A stretch of DNA of 64,000 bases from Mycolicibacter kumamotonensis (GTDB taxonomy: Bacteria > Actinomycetota > Actinomycetes > Mycobacteriales > Mycobacteriaceae): positions 1-64,000 of the forward strand of contig NZ_MVHU01000002.1 in assembly GCF_002086285.1 (NCBI RefSeq), read 5' to 3'. Positions 9,545 to 18,252 of the stretch are shown one piece after another (the first letter of the stretch is position 1; each line of letters opens with the position of its first letter). The position numbers and the translations under genes were made by a program. The notes below the pieces were generated by a model. It saw only the letters and a list, made by a program, of their open reading frames with translations, was not told the DNA's origin and ran no database searches.

Positions 9545-10108
9545 TCAGTGCTCGGTGACAGTGGCCTCCGGGTCGCCCTCTTTCCAGGTGACGATGCCGT
9601 GCTCGAAGGTGGTCTGCTTGGAGCCGTCGGCGTTGGTGGTCTCGTCGCTGGTCGGGTAGCCGAGCTTGCCCTGGGAGCCGCCCAGCTCGTTCCACTTGTC
9701 GCGGATCTTGCCCCACACCACGTAGGACCGGGTGGTGTGAACGATCACGCCGCCGTCGAACTGCTGGTAGATGCCGCCGTCGGGGTTCTTCTGCTCGGCC
9801 CCGGTGGGCTCGCCCAGGTCCTGCTTGGCGGCCGCGTCCAGCGAGTCCAGCTTGGCCAGGATCGGGCCGGAGACGGTGTACTCCTTGCCGTCCGCACCGG
9901 TCATCTCGGTGGAGCTGGCGGCCTCGCTCTCCTCGGAGGGGGTGCTCATCGCCGACGAGATCACCGAGCTGGCCGAGGAGGCAACCGAACTCGCCGAACT
10001 CAAAGCTTCACTGGTCTTCTCTTTGGTGTTGCTGCAACCTGTGCCGATCAATGCGATCCCCAAAACTGCGGCGGATACAGCTGCGGCTCGTTGCGTTGCC
10101 TTGCGCAT
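9545..10108 (-). CDS. LGFP-repeat lipoprotein
   Basis: 187 aa. The ATG at 10108 is preceded by AAAGGA about 6 nt upstream. The lipoprotein signal MRKATQRAAAVSAAVLGIAL leads to a lipobox-like LIGTGC. A Ser/Ala/Glu-rich linker follows (about residues 30-70), then a C-terminal region with LGFP-type repeats, including DKWNELGGSQGKLGYPTSDE and TTFEHGIVTWKEG. LGFP modules occur in corynebacterial and mycobacterial cell-wall proteins and are thought to help anchoring to the envelope. It is convergent with add and has its own promoter (10176-10204). I do not recognise a named orthologue. Confidence 0.88.
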   Translation of the reverse strand: MRKATQRAAAVSAAVLGIALIGTGCSNTKEKTSEALSSASSVASSASSVISSAMSTPSEESEAASSTEMTGADGKEYTVSGPILAKLDSLDAAAKQDLGEPTGAEQKNPDGGIYQQFDGGVIVHTTRSYVVWGKIRDKWNELGGSQGKLGYPTSDETTNADGSKQTTFEHGIVTWKEGDPEATVTEH

Positions 10109-10175
10109 GTGTAGTCCTTTCGAATTTGGAAGGGCCACGCAGACCACACGGCCCGGCCATAGGTTATCGGGCCAG

Positions 10176-10204
10176 ATGTTATCGGGGATAGGACCACTCG
10201 GCAA
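10176..10204 (-). promoter_or_regulatory. SigA-type promoter of the LGFP lipoprotein gene
   Basis: On the minus strand it reads TTGCCG, 17 nt, TAACAT. The -10 fits the mycobacterial TANNNT consensus. It lies about 68 bp before the ATG at 10108. The rest of the 10109-10340 gap shows only AT-richer promoter-like sequence. Confidence 0.5.
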
Positions 10205-10340
10205 TGAAATCGGGCAAATGAATACGGCAATTGTTGATGAATTTCCGCGATACCGGCGCCCGGTATACCCGCACGGTCCCGGGCCCTGCGTGGTGCCCGC
10301 GGGGCAGCCGGGAACAGTGTGAAAAAGCCTGATCCGCGCG

Positions 10341-11621
10341 TTACTCGCGACGCAGCCGAGACTGCACGAACTGCTCGAGTTGTTCCCATTCCTTGACCGC
10401 CGGAGCGAACGGGCGCTGCGGCTCGGCCACCGATTCGGGGTCGAGAACATAGCTGACCAGCCGGCCCAGGGCGCGGTCGGGTTTGAGGGTCTCGCTGACG
10501 ACACCGTCCTCGGCGTAGCTGCCCACATCCTGCAGGAACTCGACGGCCAACTCGAGTTGCTCGCGGTCCACCGCGTCGGGCCCGTCGGTGAGGTCGTCGA
10601 CCATGCCGGAGAGCACGTAGACGTTGTCGTCGGTGATGTCGATCGCCAGCGACCCGTCGGTGGCGGCGGTGCGGATGTCGTCGTAGGTGCTCAGGTCCGA
10701 CAGGTCGTGGTCGTGTTCGTCGGCCAGATAGCGGGCCAGCGCCCGCTCGGAGCCGAACACGCTGATCCGGCCGTTGCGGCCGAGGAAAACCGGCTCGTCG
10801 CCGAGGTAGCAGCGCAACGTAAAGAACGTTCCGTTGTCGGTGATGATGCGGATCGGGTCGATGCCCACCTTGGTCCAGAAGTTCGCGTCGCCGCCGAGCA
10901 CGATCCGCTCACCGGTGGCCTGCTCGCCGATCGCCGCGTCGGCCTCATCCGTGTCGGTGCTGGCGGCGGTGTCTTCGGTGTCTTCTGAGGCGGTCTTCTC
11001 CAGTTCGGCCGGCGGGTCCTCGGCCAGCTCGGCGGCCGCCTTCGACGACACGGCGGCGTCGATGTCGGGCGTGCTGATGACCTCTTCGACCGCGGCCAAG
11101 ACGTTGCCCCAGCTGCGGCCGATGATCTCGGCGATCGCGTTCCACCGCTTGCGGCCGGCCCGGCCGGTGAAGTTCTCGACGCCACCGGCCAGGATGCCCA
11201 GGCTGGGGTTGCCGTTGAAGAACTTCGTCACCGCGGTCAGGTCGCACACCGACCCGATCGAGGAGACGATCTCCATCGCGTCGGCCACCGTCCGCACCGA
11301 CTTCTTGGTCGGCTTTTCGGCCAGCAGTTCCTCGACCGCGATCAGGTCGTAGTGGCGGCCGCCGGCTGGGTTGAGCCTGTGCGCAGTGACTTCGACATCC
11401 TCGACCAGCTGCTGCCAGGAGGGGTGATCCACCAGGTCGTTATCGGTGTTGGTCCGCACGAACGCCACCAGGTCGGCCACGCTGGCGAAGGCGTACAGGT
11501 CGTCGTCCTTGCCTAGGAACGCCTCCCACTCGTCACCGGCGTCGCGCCAGCGCGGCGCCCACAGGGTGTAGCGGTCACCGGCGGTCACCGCGAGACGGAT
11601 CGGTACGAGGTCAGCTGCCAT
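10341..11621 (-). CDS. Conserved mycobacterial protein of the Rv3311 type, function unknown
   Basis: 426 aa from the ATG at 11621 (MAADLVPIRLAVTAGDRYTLWAPRWRD). The sequence closely resembles what I remember of M. tuberculosis Rv3311, including DEWEAFLGKDDDL, VAFVRTNTDNDL and KFFNGNPSLGILAGG. A Glu/Asp/Thr-rich linker (about residues 205-245) separates an N-terminal half from a C-terminal half with VLGGDANFWTKVGIDPIRI and FLGRNGRISVFGSERALARYLADEH. There is no signal peptide or membrane helix, so it is probably cytoplasmic. The conserved position next to the salvage genes gives no functional clue. Confidence 0.85.
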   Translation of the reverse strand: MAADLVPIRLAVTAGDRYTLWAPRWRDAGDEWEAFLGKDDDLYAFASVADLVAFVRTNTDNDLVDHPSWQQLVEDVEVTAHRLNPAGGRHYDLIAVEELLAEKPTKKSVRTVADAMEIVSSIGSVCDLTAVTKFFNGNPSLGILAGGVENFTGRAGRKRWNAIAEIIGRSWGNVLAAVEEVISTPDIDAAVSSKAAAELAEDPPAELEKTASEDTEDTAASTDTDEADAAIGEQATGERIVLGGDANFWTKVGIDPIRIITDNGTFFTLRCYLGDEPVFLGRNGRISVFGSERALARYLADEHDHDLSDLSTYDDIRTAATDGSLAIDITDDNVYVLSGMVDDLTDGPDAVDREQLELAVEFLQDVGSYAEDGVVSETLKPDRALGRLVSYVLDPESVAEPQRPFAPAVKEWEQLEQFVQSRLRRE

Positions 11622-11855
11622 GGCGCACAGACTAGCGAGGCGTCCACCGGCCCCCGGAACCGGGATTCGTGCCGGGTTTAGCGCCGGGATTATCGGCCGG
11701 ATTAATGCCGGTATTAGTGGCGCTGTCTCGGCCCGCAAATAATGAACCTGAATTTCTTGTGTTAGCAATGGCGCCGCACTCATCTTTTGGTTAGGTTCAC
11801 ATCGCCGGGGGTGCGCGATACGCCGCATAATCCCCCGGGGGTCGGGGAGGTCGTG

Positions 11856-13346
11856 ATGACGACAACGCGGTTACGTCCGCTGGGGGCGATGGTTGTGACG
11901 GTGCTGTGCGCCGTCGTGCTGGGTATGACGTCACTGGTCTCGCCGCTGGTCGGCTACGGACTGGGTCAGCTCACCGATCAGCTCAGTGCTCGGCTGCGGC
12001 TGCTGGCAGACGAAGGCTGGATCATGAGCGGGACCGGGGTTCCGGATCCGACCGTCGGCTCCTACATCAGCCAGATCCTCGCCAACTACCTGCAGCCCTC
12101 GGCACCGCTGTTCGACGGCCAGCCCACCTTCCCCGGGTACACCTTCCAGGGTCTGACCACCCCCGAGCAGTTCTGCCCGTTCGTCTGCATCCCGGGTCAG
12201 CCACCGCTGAACTTCGGCGACTCACTGAACGACGGGGTCGCCGCGCTGCACCAGTCGATCCTTCCGCAGCTGCTGGGCGACGACAACGTCACCGTGTTCG
12301 GCTACTCCCAGAGCGCCGTCATCAGCACCATCGAGATGAACGACCTGATCGCCAACGCGGGGGCGGCGGGCTATCCCACCCTGGATCAGCTGGGCAATCT
12401 GCACTTCGTGCTGATCGGCGACCCCAACAACGTGGTCAGCGGCATCCTGGACCGCTTCCAGTTCCCCGACGACCAGCACGTGCCGTTCGTGAACATCCCG
12501 GTGAGCCTGGCGCCCACACCCACCGAGAGCATCTCGACCGACATCTACACCGGTGAATACGACGGTTGGGCCAACTTCCCGCGGGATCCGACCAACCTCC
12601 TGGCCGTGATCAACGCCTTGATCGGCATCCAAACCGTGCACCCGTACTACCCGCTCTACAGCGCCGAGCAGATGGCCAGCGCCATCAACATCGGCAGCAT
12701 CGGCGACGCCAATTTCTACATGATCCCGCAGAACCTGCCGATCCTTCAGTTCATGTTCAACGGCGGCACCGCCGGGCAGTTCTTCGGCGACTTCTTCTCG
12801 CCCTGGGCGCGGTTGGCCATCAACTGGGGCTACGGCAACGCCGGAGACCCGGACGTCAACGGGCTCTACCAGATCCCGACCGGCGAGTTCATCAACGGCA
12901 GCGCCTATCAGCAGGCCTTCGGGGTGGCCGGCGGGCCGTGGGCGATGACGCCGACCGGCGAGCTCTACGACGGCTCCGGCGAGATGGGCCTGTTCCTGAA
13001 GATGGACCCGCTGCAGATGCTGGCCGGCACCCAGAACGCGCTGATTCAAAGCCTCATCGGCCCGTGGGCCGATGTCGCGGCCGCCGCCAACGGCGGTGTC
13101 CTGTCGGCGTCGGACATCACCACCATCACCGGCATCACCGACTTTTTGCAGGTCATCACCGGCTACGACCTGGTCAACTCGATCGACAAGTTCCTGCTCG
13201 ACGGTTGGAGCAACCTGGCCGATTCGCTGGACCTGGGTGACGTGCTGGGCCCCGATGCCGTCCTGAGCGGGGTGGGCATCCCCGGCGACGGCCTGTTGGC
13301 TCTGGTCGGGTTGGGCTTCGACGTCTTCAACTTCTTCGGCGCGTAG
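11856..13346 (+). CDS. Exported PE-PPE-domain serine esterase/lipase (first of a tandem pair)
   Basis: 496 aa from the ATG at 11856, preceded by GGGGAGG. It has a hydrophobic N-terminal segment (about residues 9-33), so it is exported or membrane-anchored. The PE-PPE domain follows: a conserved front GWIMSGTG-PDPTVGSYI, then the nucleophile elbow VTVFGYSQSA with Ser at about 151, and LHFVLIGDPNN. PE-PPE domains are alpha/beta serine hydrolases; relatives without a PE leader act as esterases, and some serve as trehalose-lipid acyltransferases. There is no PE domain here. A paralogue follows 215 bp downstream with the same layout, including ANFPRDPTNLLAVINALIG versus SNFPQDPTNLVAVLNALMG. The exact substrate is unknown. 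Confidence 0.88.
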   Translation: MTTTRLRPLGAMVVTVLCAVVLGMTSLVSPLVGYGLGQLTDQLSARLRLLADEGWIMSGTGVPDPTVGSYISQILANYLQPSAPLFDGQPTFPGYTFQGLTTPEQFCPFVCIPGQPPLNFGDSLNDGVAALHQSILPQLLGDDNVTVFGYSQSAVISTIEMNDLIANAGAAGYPTLDQLGNLHFVLIGDPNNVVSGILDRFQFPDDQHVPFVNIPVSLAPTPTESISTDIYTGEYDGWANFPRDPTNLLAVINALIGIQTVHPYYPLYSAEQMASAINIGSIGDANFYMIPQNLPILQFMFNGGTAGQFFGDFFSPWARLAINWGYGNAGDPDVNGLYQIPTGEFINGSAYQQAFGVAGGPWAMTPTGELYDGSGEMGLFLKMDPLQMLAGTQNALIQSLIGPWADVAAAANGGVLSASDITTITGITDFLQVITGYDLVNSIDKFLLDGWSNLADSLDLGDVLGPDAVLSGVGIPGDGLLALVGLGFDVFNFFGA

Positions 13347-13482
13347 GACGCGTCGTTCGGCGCGCAGGGCGCGTGGCGGGCCCGGATTCGGGCTCCGGAA
13401 TCGGTAAACAGTTGCGCGACATCGGGATCGTCGCCGAGTACGATCATCCGAATCGGTAGACATACCGTCCACTCTCGTGGAT

Positions 13483-13510
13483 TTGACAACGCCCGCTTTC
13501 TTAATAGGGT
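13483..13510 (+). promoter_or_regulatory. SigA-type promoter of the second PE-PPE gene
   Basis: A perfect TTGACA is followed after 16 nt by TAGGGT (TANNNT type). It lies 51 bp before the ATG at 13562, which has GGAGG at 13551-13555. Confidence 0.6.
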
Positions 13511-13527
13511 GAACCCTGAAATTCACC
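13508..13527. promoter_or_regulatory. Inverted repeat overlapping the -10 box, possible operator
   Basis: GGTGAA, 8 nt, TTCACC: a perfect 6-bp dyad that begins inside the -10 box of the preceding promoter and covers the probable transcription start. This is the usual place for a repressor site. No regulator can be named. Confidence 0.35.
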
Positions 13528-13561
13528 TAATAGACCAATGTGAACACCCGGGAGGTCTGCG

Positions 13562-14977
13562 ATGCCGGCTAAGCGACTGGGGGCGGTGGCAGCGACCCTG
13601 CTGGCCGCGTTCTGCGCCATCGTGGTGGCCTTGTCCTCGCTGCTGGCACCGGCGCTGGCCTACCGGTTGGAAAAGCTGGTCGCCGACATCGTGCTGCTGG
13701 CCGGCGAGGGCTGGATCATGACCGGCACCGGCCAGTCCGACCCCAGCGTCGGCAACTACATGGACCTGGTGCGGGACTTCTATCTGCAACCCGCAACACC
13801 GTGGTTCCCCGGGCAGACCGCGTTCCCGGACTACGTGTTCAACGGCTTGGTCACTCCCGAGCAGTTCTGCCCGATCGTCTGCCAGCCGTTGCCGGTCCCG
13901 CAGCTGGACTTCGCGGGATCGCTGGCTCAGGGCGCCGCCAACCTCGACGCCGCGATCCGCCCGCAACTGGAGGCCGGCGACGACGTCACGGTGTTCGGCT
14001 ACTCGCAGAGCGCCGTGGTCTCCACCCTGGCGATGCAGAAGCTGCTCGCCGACGTGCCGGGGGGCTCCTACGACCCGGACAATCTGCACTTCGTGCTGAT
14101 CGGTGACCCCAACAGCCCGATCGGCGGCATCCTGAGCCGGCTGCACTTCGCCGACGGCCTCGACGGGAACATGCAGCACATCCCGTTCCTCGGCATCCCG
14201 CTGGGCATCGGCTCCGGGCCGACCGACTTCTCGGCCAGCGTCTACAGCACCGAATACGACGGGTGGTCCAACTTCCCGCAGGACCCCACCAACCTGGTGG
14301 CGGTGCTCAACGCCCTGATGGGAATTCTGGCGGTGCACGGCGCTTACTTCAACGACAACCTCGGCAACGCGATCGACCTCGGCTCGATCGGGGGCAACGA
14401 CTTCTACATGCTGCCCACCGCCGAGTTGCCGATCCTGGGGCCGCTCTACGGACTCGGAGACATCGGAAGGCTCGTCGGTGACGCGCTGGCGCCCCTGCTG
14501 AAGGTCGCGATCGACTGGTCCTACGGCAACCCGGGCGCCCCGGACGCCGGAATCACCGTCGACGGTGTCGACCCGATCGGTGCGGCCGGCGCCTGGGCGG
14601 TCACCGCCACCGGCCACCTGTCGGAGGACACCGGCGTCGCCGGGTTCCTGCTGCGGATGGACCCGCTGCAGATGCTGGCCGGCATGCAGTACGCCGGCGT
14701 GCAGAGCCTGACCAACACCGTCAACCACCTGCTGGACTTCGCCGGGCAGGCTCCGCTGGCGCAGTCGATCGTCGACTCACTGCTGGGCGGCTACAACTTC
14801 ACGATCGAGCTGGACCAGGCGCTGCTGACCGGTTGGCACGACCTGGCCACCCAGTGGAACCTGCTCGACGTGCTGGGGCCCGACGCCATCTTCAACGGGG
14901 CTCCGCTCATCTCGGCCCAGCCGCTGCTCGACCTGGTCGGGATCGGCTTCAGCCTCCTCAACTACCTCGACGCCTGA
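13562..14977 (+). CDS. Exported PE-PPE-domain serine esterase/lipase (second of a tandem pair)
   Basis: 471 aa. It starts at ATG 13562 with GGAGG 6 nt upstream. The N-terminal hydrophobic helix (about residues 8-33) ends in APALA, so either signal-peptide cleavage or membrane anchoring is possible. The PE-PPE domain carries GWIMTGTGQSDPSVGNYM, the nucleophile motif VTVFGYSQSA (Ser about 148), LHFVLIGDPNS and PQDPTNLVAVLNALMG. It is clearly paralogous to the gene upstream; both keep a Cys pair just after TPEQFCP, probably a disulfide in the exported protein. It has its own promoter, so the pair need not be one operon. Substrate unknown. Confidence 0.88.
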   Translation: MPAKRLGAVAATLLAAFCAIVVALSSLLAPALAYRLEKLVADIVLLAGEGWIMTGTGQSDPSVGNYMDLVRDFYLQPATPWFPGQTAFPDYVFNGLVTPEQFCPIVCQPLPVPQLDFAGSLAQGAANLDAAIRPQLEAGDDVTVFGYSQSAVVSTLAMQKLLADVPGGSYDPDNLHFVLIGDPNSPIGGILSRLHFADGLDGNMQHIPFLGIPLGIGSGPTDFSASVYSTEYDGWSNFPQDPTNLVAVLNALMGILAVHGAYFNDNLGNAIDLGSIGGNDFYMLPTAELPILGPLYGLGDIGRLVGDALAPLLKVAIDWSYGNPGAPDAGITVDGVDPIGAAGAWAVTATGHLSEDTGVAGFLLRMDPLQMLAGMQYAGVQSLTNTVNHLLDFAGQAPLAQSIVDSLLGGYNFTIELDQALLTGWHDLATQWNLLDVLGPDAIFNGAPLISAQPLLDLVGIGFSLLNYLDA

Positions 14978-15072
14978 TCCGCCGGTGTTCCACGTCGAAG
15001 CGCTGCTCTCGATGGCCCGCGGGCAGGGGCGGGTGGACGCAGAGATCCGCACCGTCGCAGGCGCATGACCCG

Positions 15073-15078
15073 TAGGGT
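15073..15078 (+). promoter_or_regulatory. -10 box of a probable leaderless upp promoter
   Basis: TAGGGT lies 8 nt before the GTG start at 15087. That spacing puts the transcription start at the initiation codon, as in mycobacterial leaderless genes. There is no Shine-Dalgarno sequence between the box and the GTG. Confidence 0.55.
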
Positions 15079-15086
15079 GTGAGCCC

Positions 15087-15710
15087 GTGGATATCCGCGT
15101 CATCGACCACCCGCTGGCCGCGGTCCGATTGAGCACCCTGCGCGACGAGCGCACCGACAGTGCCGGGTTCCGGGCCGCGCTGCGCGATCTGACCCTGATG
15201 CTGGTCTACGAGGCCACCCGCGACGCCGCCTGCGACCCGCAGCGGGTGCGCACCCCGCGCGGAGAGGCGGCCGGGGCGCGACTGGCCTGCCCGCCGCTGC
15301 TGGTGCCGGTGCTACGGGCCGGGCTGGGCATGGTCGATGCCGCCCAGACGCTGCTGCCCGAGGCCGCGGTGGGCTTCGTCGGCGTGGTGCGCGACGAGCA
15401 GAGCTTCACCCCGGTGCCTTACCTCGCCGCGCTGCCCGCTGACCTGAGTGCACGGCCGGTGCTGGTGCTCGACCCGATGCTGGCCACCGGCGGATCGATG
15501 ACGCACGCGGTGGCGGTGCTGCGGGAGCACGGGGCCACCGATATCACCGTGCTGTGTGTGGTGGCCGCACCCGAAGGGCTTGCGGCCCTGGGGAACGCAG
15601 ACCCGAGGGTGCGGCTGCTGACTGCGGCCGTCGACGACGGCCTGGACGGCAACGCCTATATCGTTCCCGGGCTCGGCGATGCCGGTGACCGGCAGTTCGG
15701 GCCGCGCTGA
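15087..15710 (+). CDS. upp: Uracil phosphoribosyltransferase
   Basis: 207 aa, standard length. It makes UMP from uracil and PRPP. Diagnostic segments are [20 protein letters not shown], the PRPP loop [18 protein letters not shown] and the C-terminal uracil-binding region [15 protein letters not shown]. The GTG start has no Shine-Dalgarno sequence but a TANNNT box 8 nt upstream, so the message is probably leaderless. It complements the cdd-deoA products, uracil and thymine, in pyrimidine salvage. It is convergent with the phosphohexomutase gene. Confidence 0.95.
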   Translation: MDIRVIDHPLAAVRLSTLRDERTDSAGFRAALRDLTLMLVYEATRDAACDPQRVRTPRGEAAGARLACPPLLVPVLRAGLGMVDAAQTLLPEAAVGFVGVVRDEQSFTPVPYLAALPADLSARPVLVLDPMLATGGSMTHAVAVLREHGATDITVLCVVAAPEGLAALGNADPRVRLLTAAVDDGLDGNAYIVPGLGDAGDRQFGPR

Positions 15711-15742
15711 GTTTCCACACATCCCTGTCGGGCGGGTGGGCG

Positions 15743-17353
15743 CTACCAGCGACGGACCTCGTCGGCCACGGCCGCGCACAGCCGCGACGCCTCCGCGCGG
15801 TCGCCGGCCGCATCGTCCGACGGCTCCCGGGTCACCTCCAGGTAACACTTGAGTTTGGGTTCGGTGCCGGAAGGGCGCACCACCACCCGCACCGAGGTGC
15901 CCTGACGCCGCCCGAAGAACTCCAATGCGTCGGTGGGCGGTCCGGAGCGGCGCAGCAGATCGGTTGCGGTCACCGGGAATCCGGCGAGCGCACCCGGCGG
16001 ATCGGCGCGCAGCCGGGCCATCACCCCGGACGCCTCGGCCACGTCGGCGACCCGGCGCGACACCGCGTCGGTGACGTGAACACCGTGCCGGAGCGCCAAC
16101 TCATCGAGTGTCCCGGCCACCGAGGCGCCCCGATCGCGCAGTGCCGACACCAGGTCGCAGGCCAGCACCGCGGCGCTGATTCCGTCCTTGTCGCGCACCG
16201 CATCCGGGTCGACGCAGTAGCCGATCGCCTCTTCGTAGGCATAGACCAAGGCGGCGCCGGGAAGGCCGACGTCGGCGCGAGCGAGCCATTTGAACCCGGT
16301 GAGGGTCTCGACATGGCGAGCCCCGTAGCGCTGCGCGATGCTCGCCAGCATCCGCGACGACACCACGCTACTGGCCACCACCGCGCTCGAAGCGCGGTTT
16401 CCCCGCAACCGGGACAGTAGGTAATCGCCGAGCAGCCAACCGGTTTCGTTTCCGGTCAGCATCCGCCAACCCTCCGGTCCACCGATGCCCACCGCGCACC
16501 GATCGGCATCGGGATCCAGCGCGATCGCGATGTCGGCCTTGACGTCGGCGGCCAGCTCCAGCAGCGCGTCGGCGGCCCCCGGCTCCTCCGGATTGGGGAA
16601 GGCCACCGTGGGGAAGTCCGGATCCGGATCGAATTGGCTTGCCACCGTGTGAATGTCGCTGAATCCGGCGGCGCGCAGCACCTCGACCGCCAGCGCACCG
16701 CCCACCCCGTGCAGCGGCGTCAGCGCCACCCGGACCCGCCCACGGTGGCGTCGTACCGCGGCCGCCCGCCCGATGTAGCGCTGCAGCAACTCACCATCTG
16801 CCGGCGGGACCGGACGCCGGGCGATCGTGTCAGCCGGGGGAGCGGCGGCCATCGCGGCCTCGATCTCGGCGTCGATCGGGGCGACGATCTGTATGCCGCC
16901 GTCGAAATACACCTTGTAACCGTTGTCGGTGGCCGGGTTGTGCGAGGCGGTGATCTGGATACCGGCCGCCGCCCCGGTCTGACGTGTCGCGAAAGCCACC
17001 ACCGGCGTCGGCAGCGGATCGGGAAACCGCAGCACCGAAAACCCCGCGGCGGCCAGCACTTCCGCGGTCGCGGCGGCGAATTCCGCCGAGCCGTGCCGCG
17101 CGTCCCGGCCGACCACCACCGTGGCGCCGGCGCGCCGGTGTGCGGTCAGGACTTGGGCCACCGCCCAACTGGCGCGCAACACCACGGCCAGGTTCATCGC
17201 ATCCGGCCCGCCCCGGACCGGTCCGCGCAGTCCGGCGGTGCCGAACCGCAGCGGCGCGGCGAATCGGGCGGCCCGTTCGTCGTCGTCCCAGCCGGCCACC
17301 TCCGCGGCGGTCGCCGGGTCGGGGTCGTGGGCGATCCAGTCCTCGGGGGTCAC
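15743..17353 (-). CDS. pmmB: Phosphohexomutase (phosphoglucomutase/phosphomannomutase family)
   Basis: 536 aa. It interconverts hexose (or deoxyribose) 1- and 5/6-phosphates. All family motifs are present: FGTAGLRGPVRGGP at the N-terminus, the phosphoserine loop QITASHNPATDNGYK, the metal loop ALDPDADRCAVG, the sugar-binding YAYEEAIGYCVDP and the phosphate-binding RPSGTEPKLKCYLEV near the C-terminus. It is the counterpart of M. tuberculosis Rv3308 (pmmB). Lying among deoA and deoD, it could act on deoxyribose-1-phosphate, as some members of this subfamily do; that is inference. The GTG start has CAGAAT 7 nt upstream, one base off TANNNT, so it may also be leaderless. Confidence 0.93.
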   Translation of the reverse strand: MTPEDWIAHDPDPATAAEVAGWDDDERAARFAAPLRFGTAGLRGPVRGGPDAMNLAVVLRASWAVAQVLTAHRRAGATVVVGRDARHGSAEFAAATAEVLAAAGFSVLRFPDPLPTPVVAFATRQTGAAAGIQITASHNPATDNGYKVYFDGGIQIVAPIDAEIEAAMAAAPPADTIARRPVPPADGELLQRYIGRAAAVRRHRGRVRVALTPLHGVGGALAVEVLRAAGFSDIHTVASQFDPDPDFPTVAFPNPEEPGAADALLELAADVKADIAIALDPDADRCAVGIGGPEGWRMLTGNETGWLLGDYLLSRLRGNRASSAVVASSVVSSRMLASIAQRYGARHVETLTGFKWLARADVGLPGAALVYAYEEAIGYCVDPDAVRDKDGISAAVLACDLVSALRDRGASVAGTLDELALRHGVHVTDAVSRRVADVAEASGVMARLRADPPGALAGFPVTATDLLRRSGPPTDALEFFGRRQGTSVRVVVRPSGTEPKLKCYLEVTREPSDDAAGDRAEASRLCAAVADEVRRW

Positions 17354-17420
17354 AGGGTCGATTCTGACAAGCGAAGGCTTCTCAGGTGTCGATGAACCGG
17401 CAGGCCCGGCCGCCTGCGAC

Positions 17421-18209
17421 TCAAAGCCGGGCTACGACCTCGGCGAGCAGCTCGCCCATCCGGCCCGCCGACTCCCGGCCCGCGGCCAGCACCTCGGCGT
17501 GGCTGAGCGGCTCACCGGTGAGCCCGGCCGCCAGGTTGGTCACCAGCGACAGGCCCAGCACCTGCGCCCCGGCCGCCCGGGCGGCGATCGCCTCGTGCAC
17601 GGTCGACATCCCCACCAGGTCGGCGCCGAGCGTGCGCAGCATCCGGATCTCGGCGGGCGTCTCGTACTGCGGACCCGACATCCCGGCATACACGCCCTCG
17701 GCCAGGGTCGGGTCCACCTGGCGGGCCAGTGCGCGCAGCGCCGGGGTGTAGGCGTCGACCATGTCGACGAAGTGCGCGCCCTCCAGCGGCGAGCGTCCCG
17801 TCATGTTCAGGTGGTCGCTGATCAGCACCGGCTGGCCGACCTCGAAGTTCTCCCGCAGCCCGCCGGCCGCGTTGGTCAGCACCACGGTGTTCGCGCCGGC
17901 CGCCACCGCGGTGCGCACCGGGCGCACGACGTCGACGAGCGGATGGCCCTCGTAGGCGTGGATCCGCCCGACCAGCACCAGGGCCCGGTGCGTGCCGATC
18001 GGTATCGAGAGCAGTTCGCCGAGGTGGCCCGCCGCGGTCGGCGCGCTGAACCCGGGCAGATCGGCCATCGGTAGCGCCGCGGTGGGCGCGCCCAGGGCCG
18101 AAACCGCCGGCGCCCACCCGGAACCGAGCACGATCGCCACGTCGTGTGTGTCGACGCCGGTGCGCCTGGCCACGACCGCGGCCGCCTGGGTCGCGAGCGG
18201 TACCGTCAC
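17421..18209 (-). CDS. deoD: Purine nucleoside phosphorylase
   Basis: 262 aa from the GTG at 18209. It cleaves inosine and guanosine nucleosides with phosphate. Trimeric-PNP signatures are [95 protein letters not shown] split across adjacent blocks, and [18 protein letters not shown]. This matches M. tuberculosis Rv3307 (deoD/punA). On the minus strand TAAACT lies 8 nt upstream of the GTG, which suggests a leaderless message. It is divergent from amiA with 43 bp between starts. Confidence 0.95.
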   Translation of the reverse strand: MTVPLATQAAAVVARRTGVDTHDVAIVLGSGWAPAVSALGAPTAALPMADLPGFSAPTAAGHLGELLSIPIGTHRALVLVGRIHAYEGHPLVDVVRPVRTAVAAGANTVVLTNAAGGLRENFEVGQPVLISDHLNMTGRSPLEGAHFVDMVDAYTPALRALARQVDPTLAEGVYAGMSGPQYETPAEIRMLRTLGADLVGMSTVHEAIAARAAGAQVLGLSLVTNLAAGLTGEPLSHAEVLAAGRESAGRMGELLAEVVARL

Positions 18210-18217
18210 AGCCCCTG

Positions 18218-18223
18218 AGTTTA
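18218..18223 (-). promoter_or_regulatory. -10 box of a probable leaderless deoD promoter
   Basis: On the minus strand TAAACT (TANNNT) lies 8 nt before the GTG at 18209. The intervening bases include a GGGG, but it is too close to the start for a standard ribosome site. Confidence 0.5.
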
Positions 18224-18252
18224 GTCGGGCCCCGCGGTGGGATACTGCGTCA

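Noticed and set aside
13347-13482. GC-rich partial palindromes after the first PE-PPE gene as a terminator
   Set aside because: Only short broken stems (for example around 13375-13400) with no T-run; not convincing.
14986-15068. A 27-codon open frame between the second PE-PPE gene and upp (GTG start)
   Set aside because: Short, no ribosome site and no recognised family; could be a gene remnant but I cannot support it.
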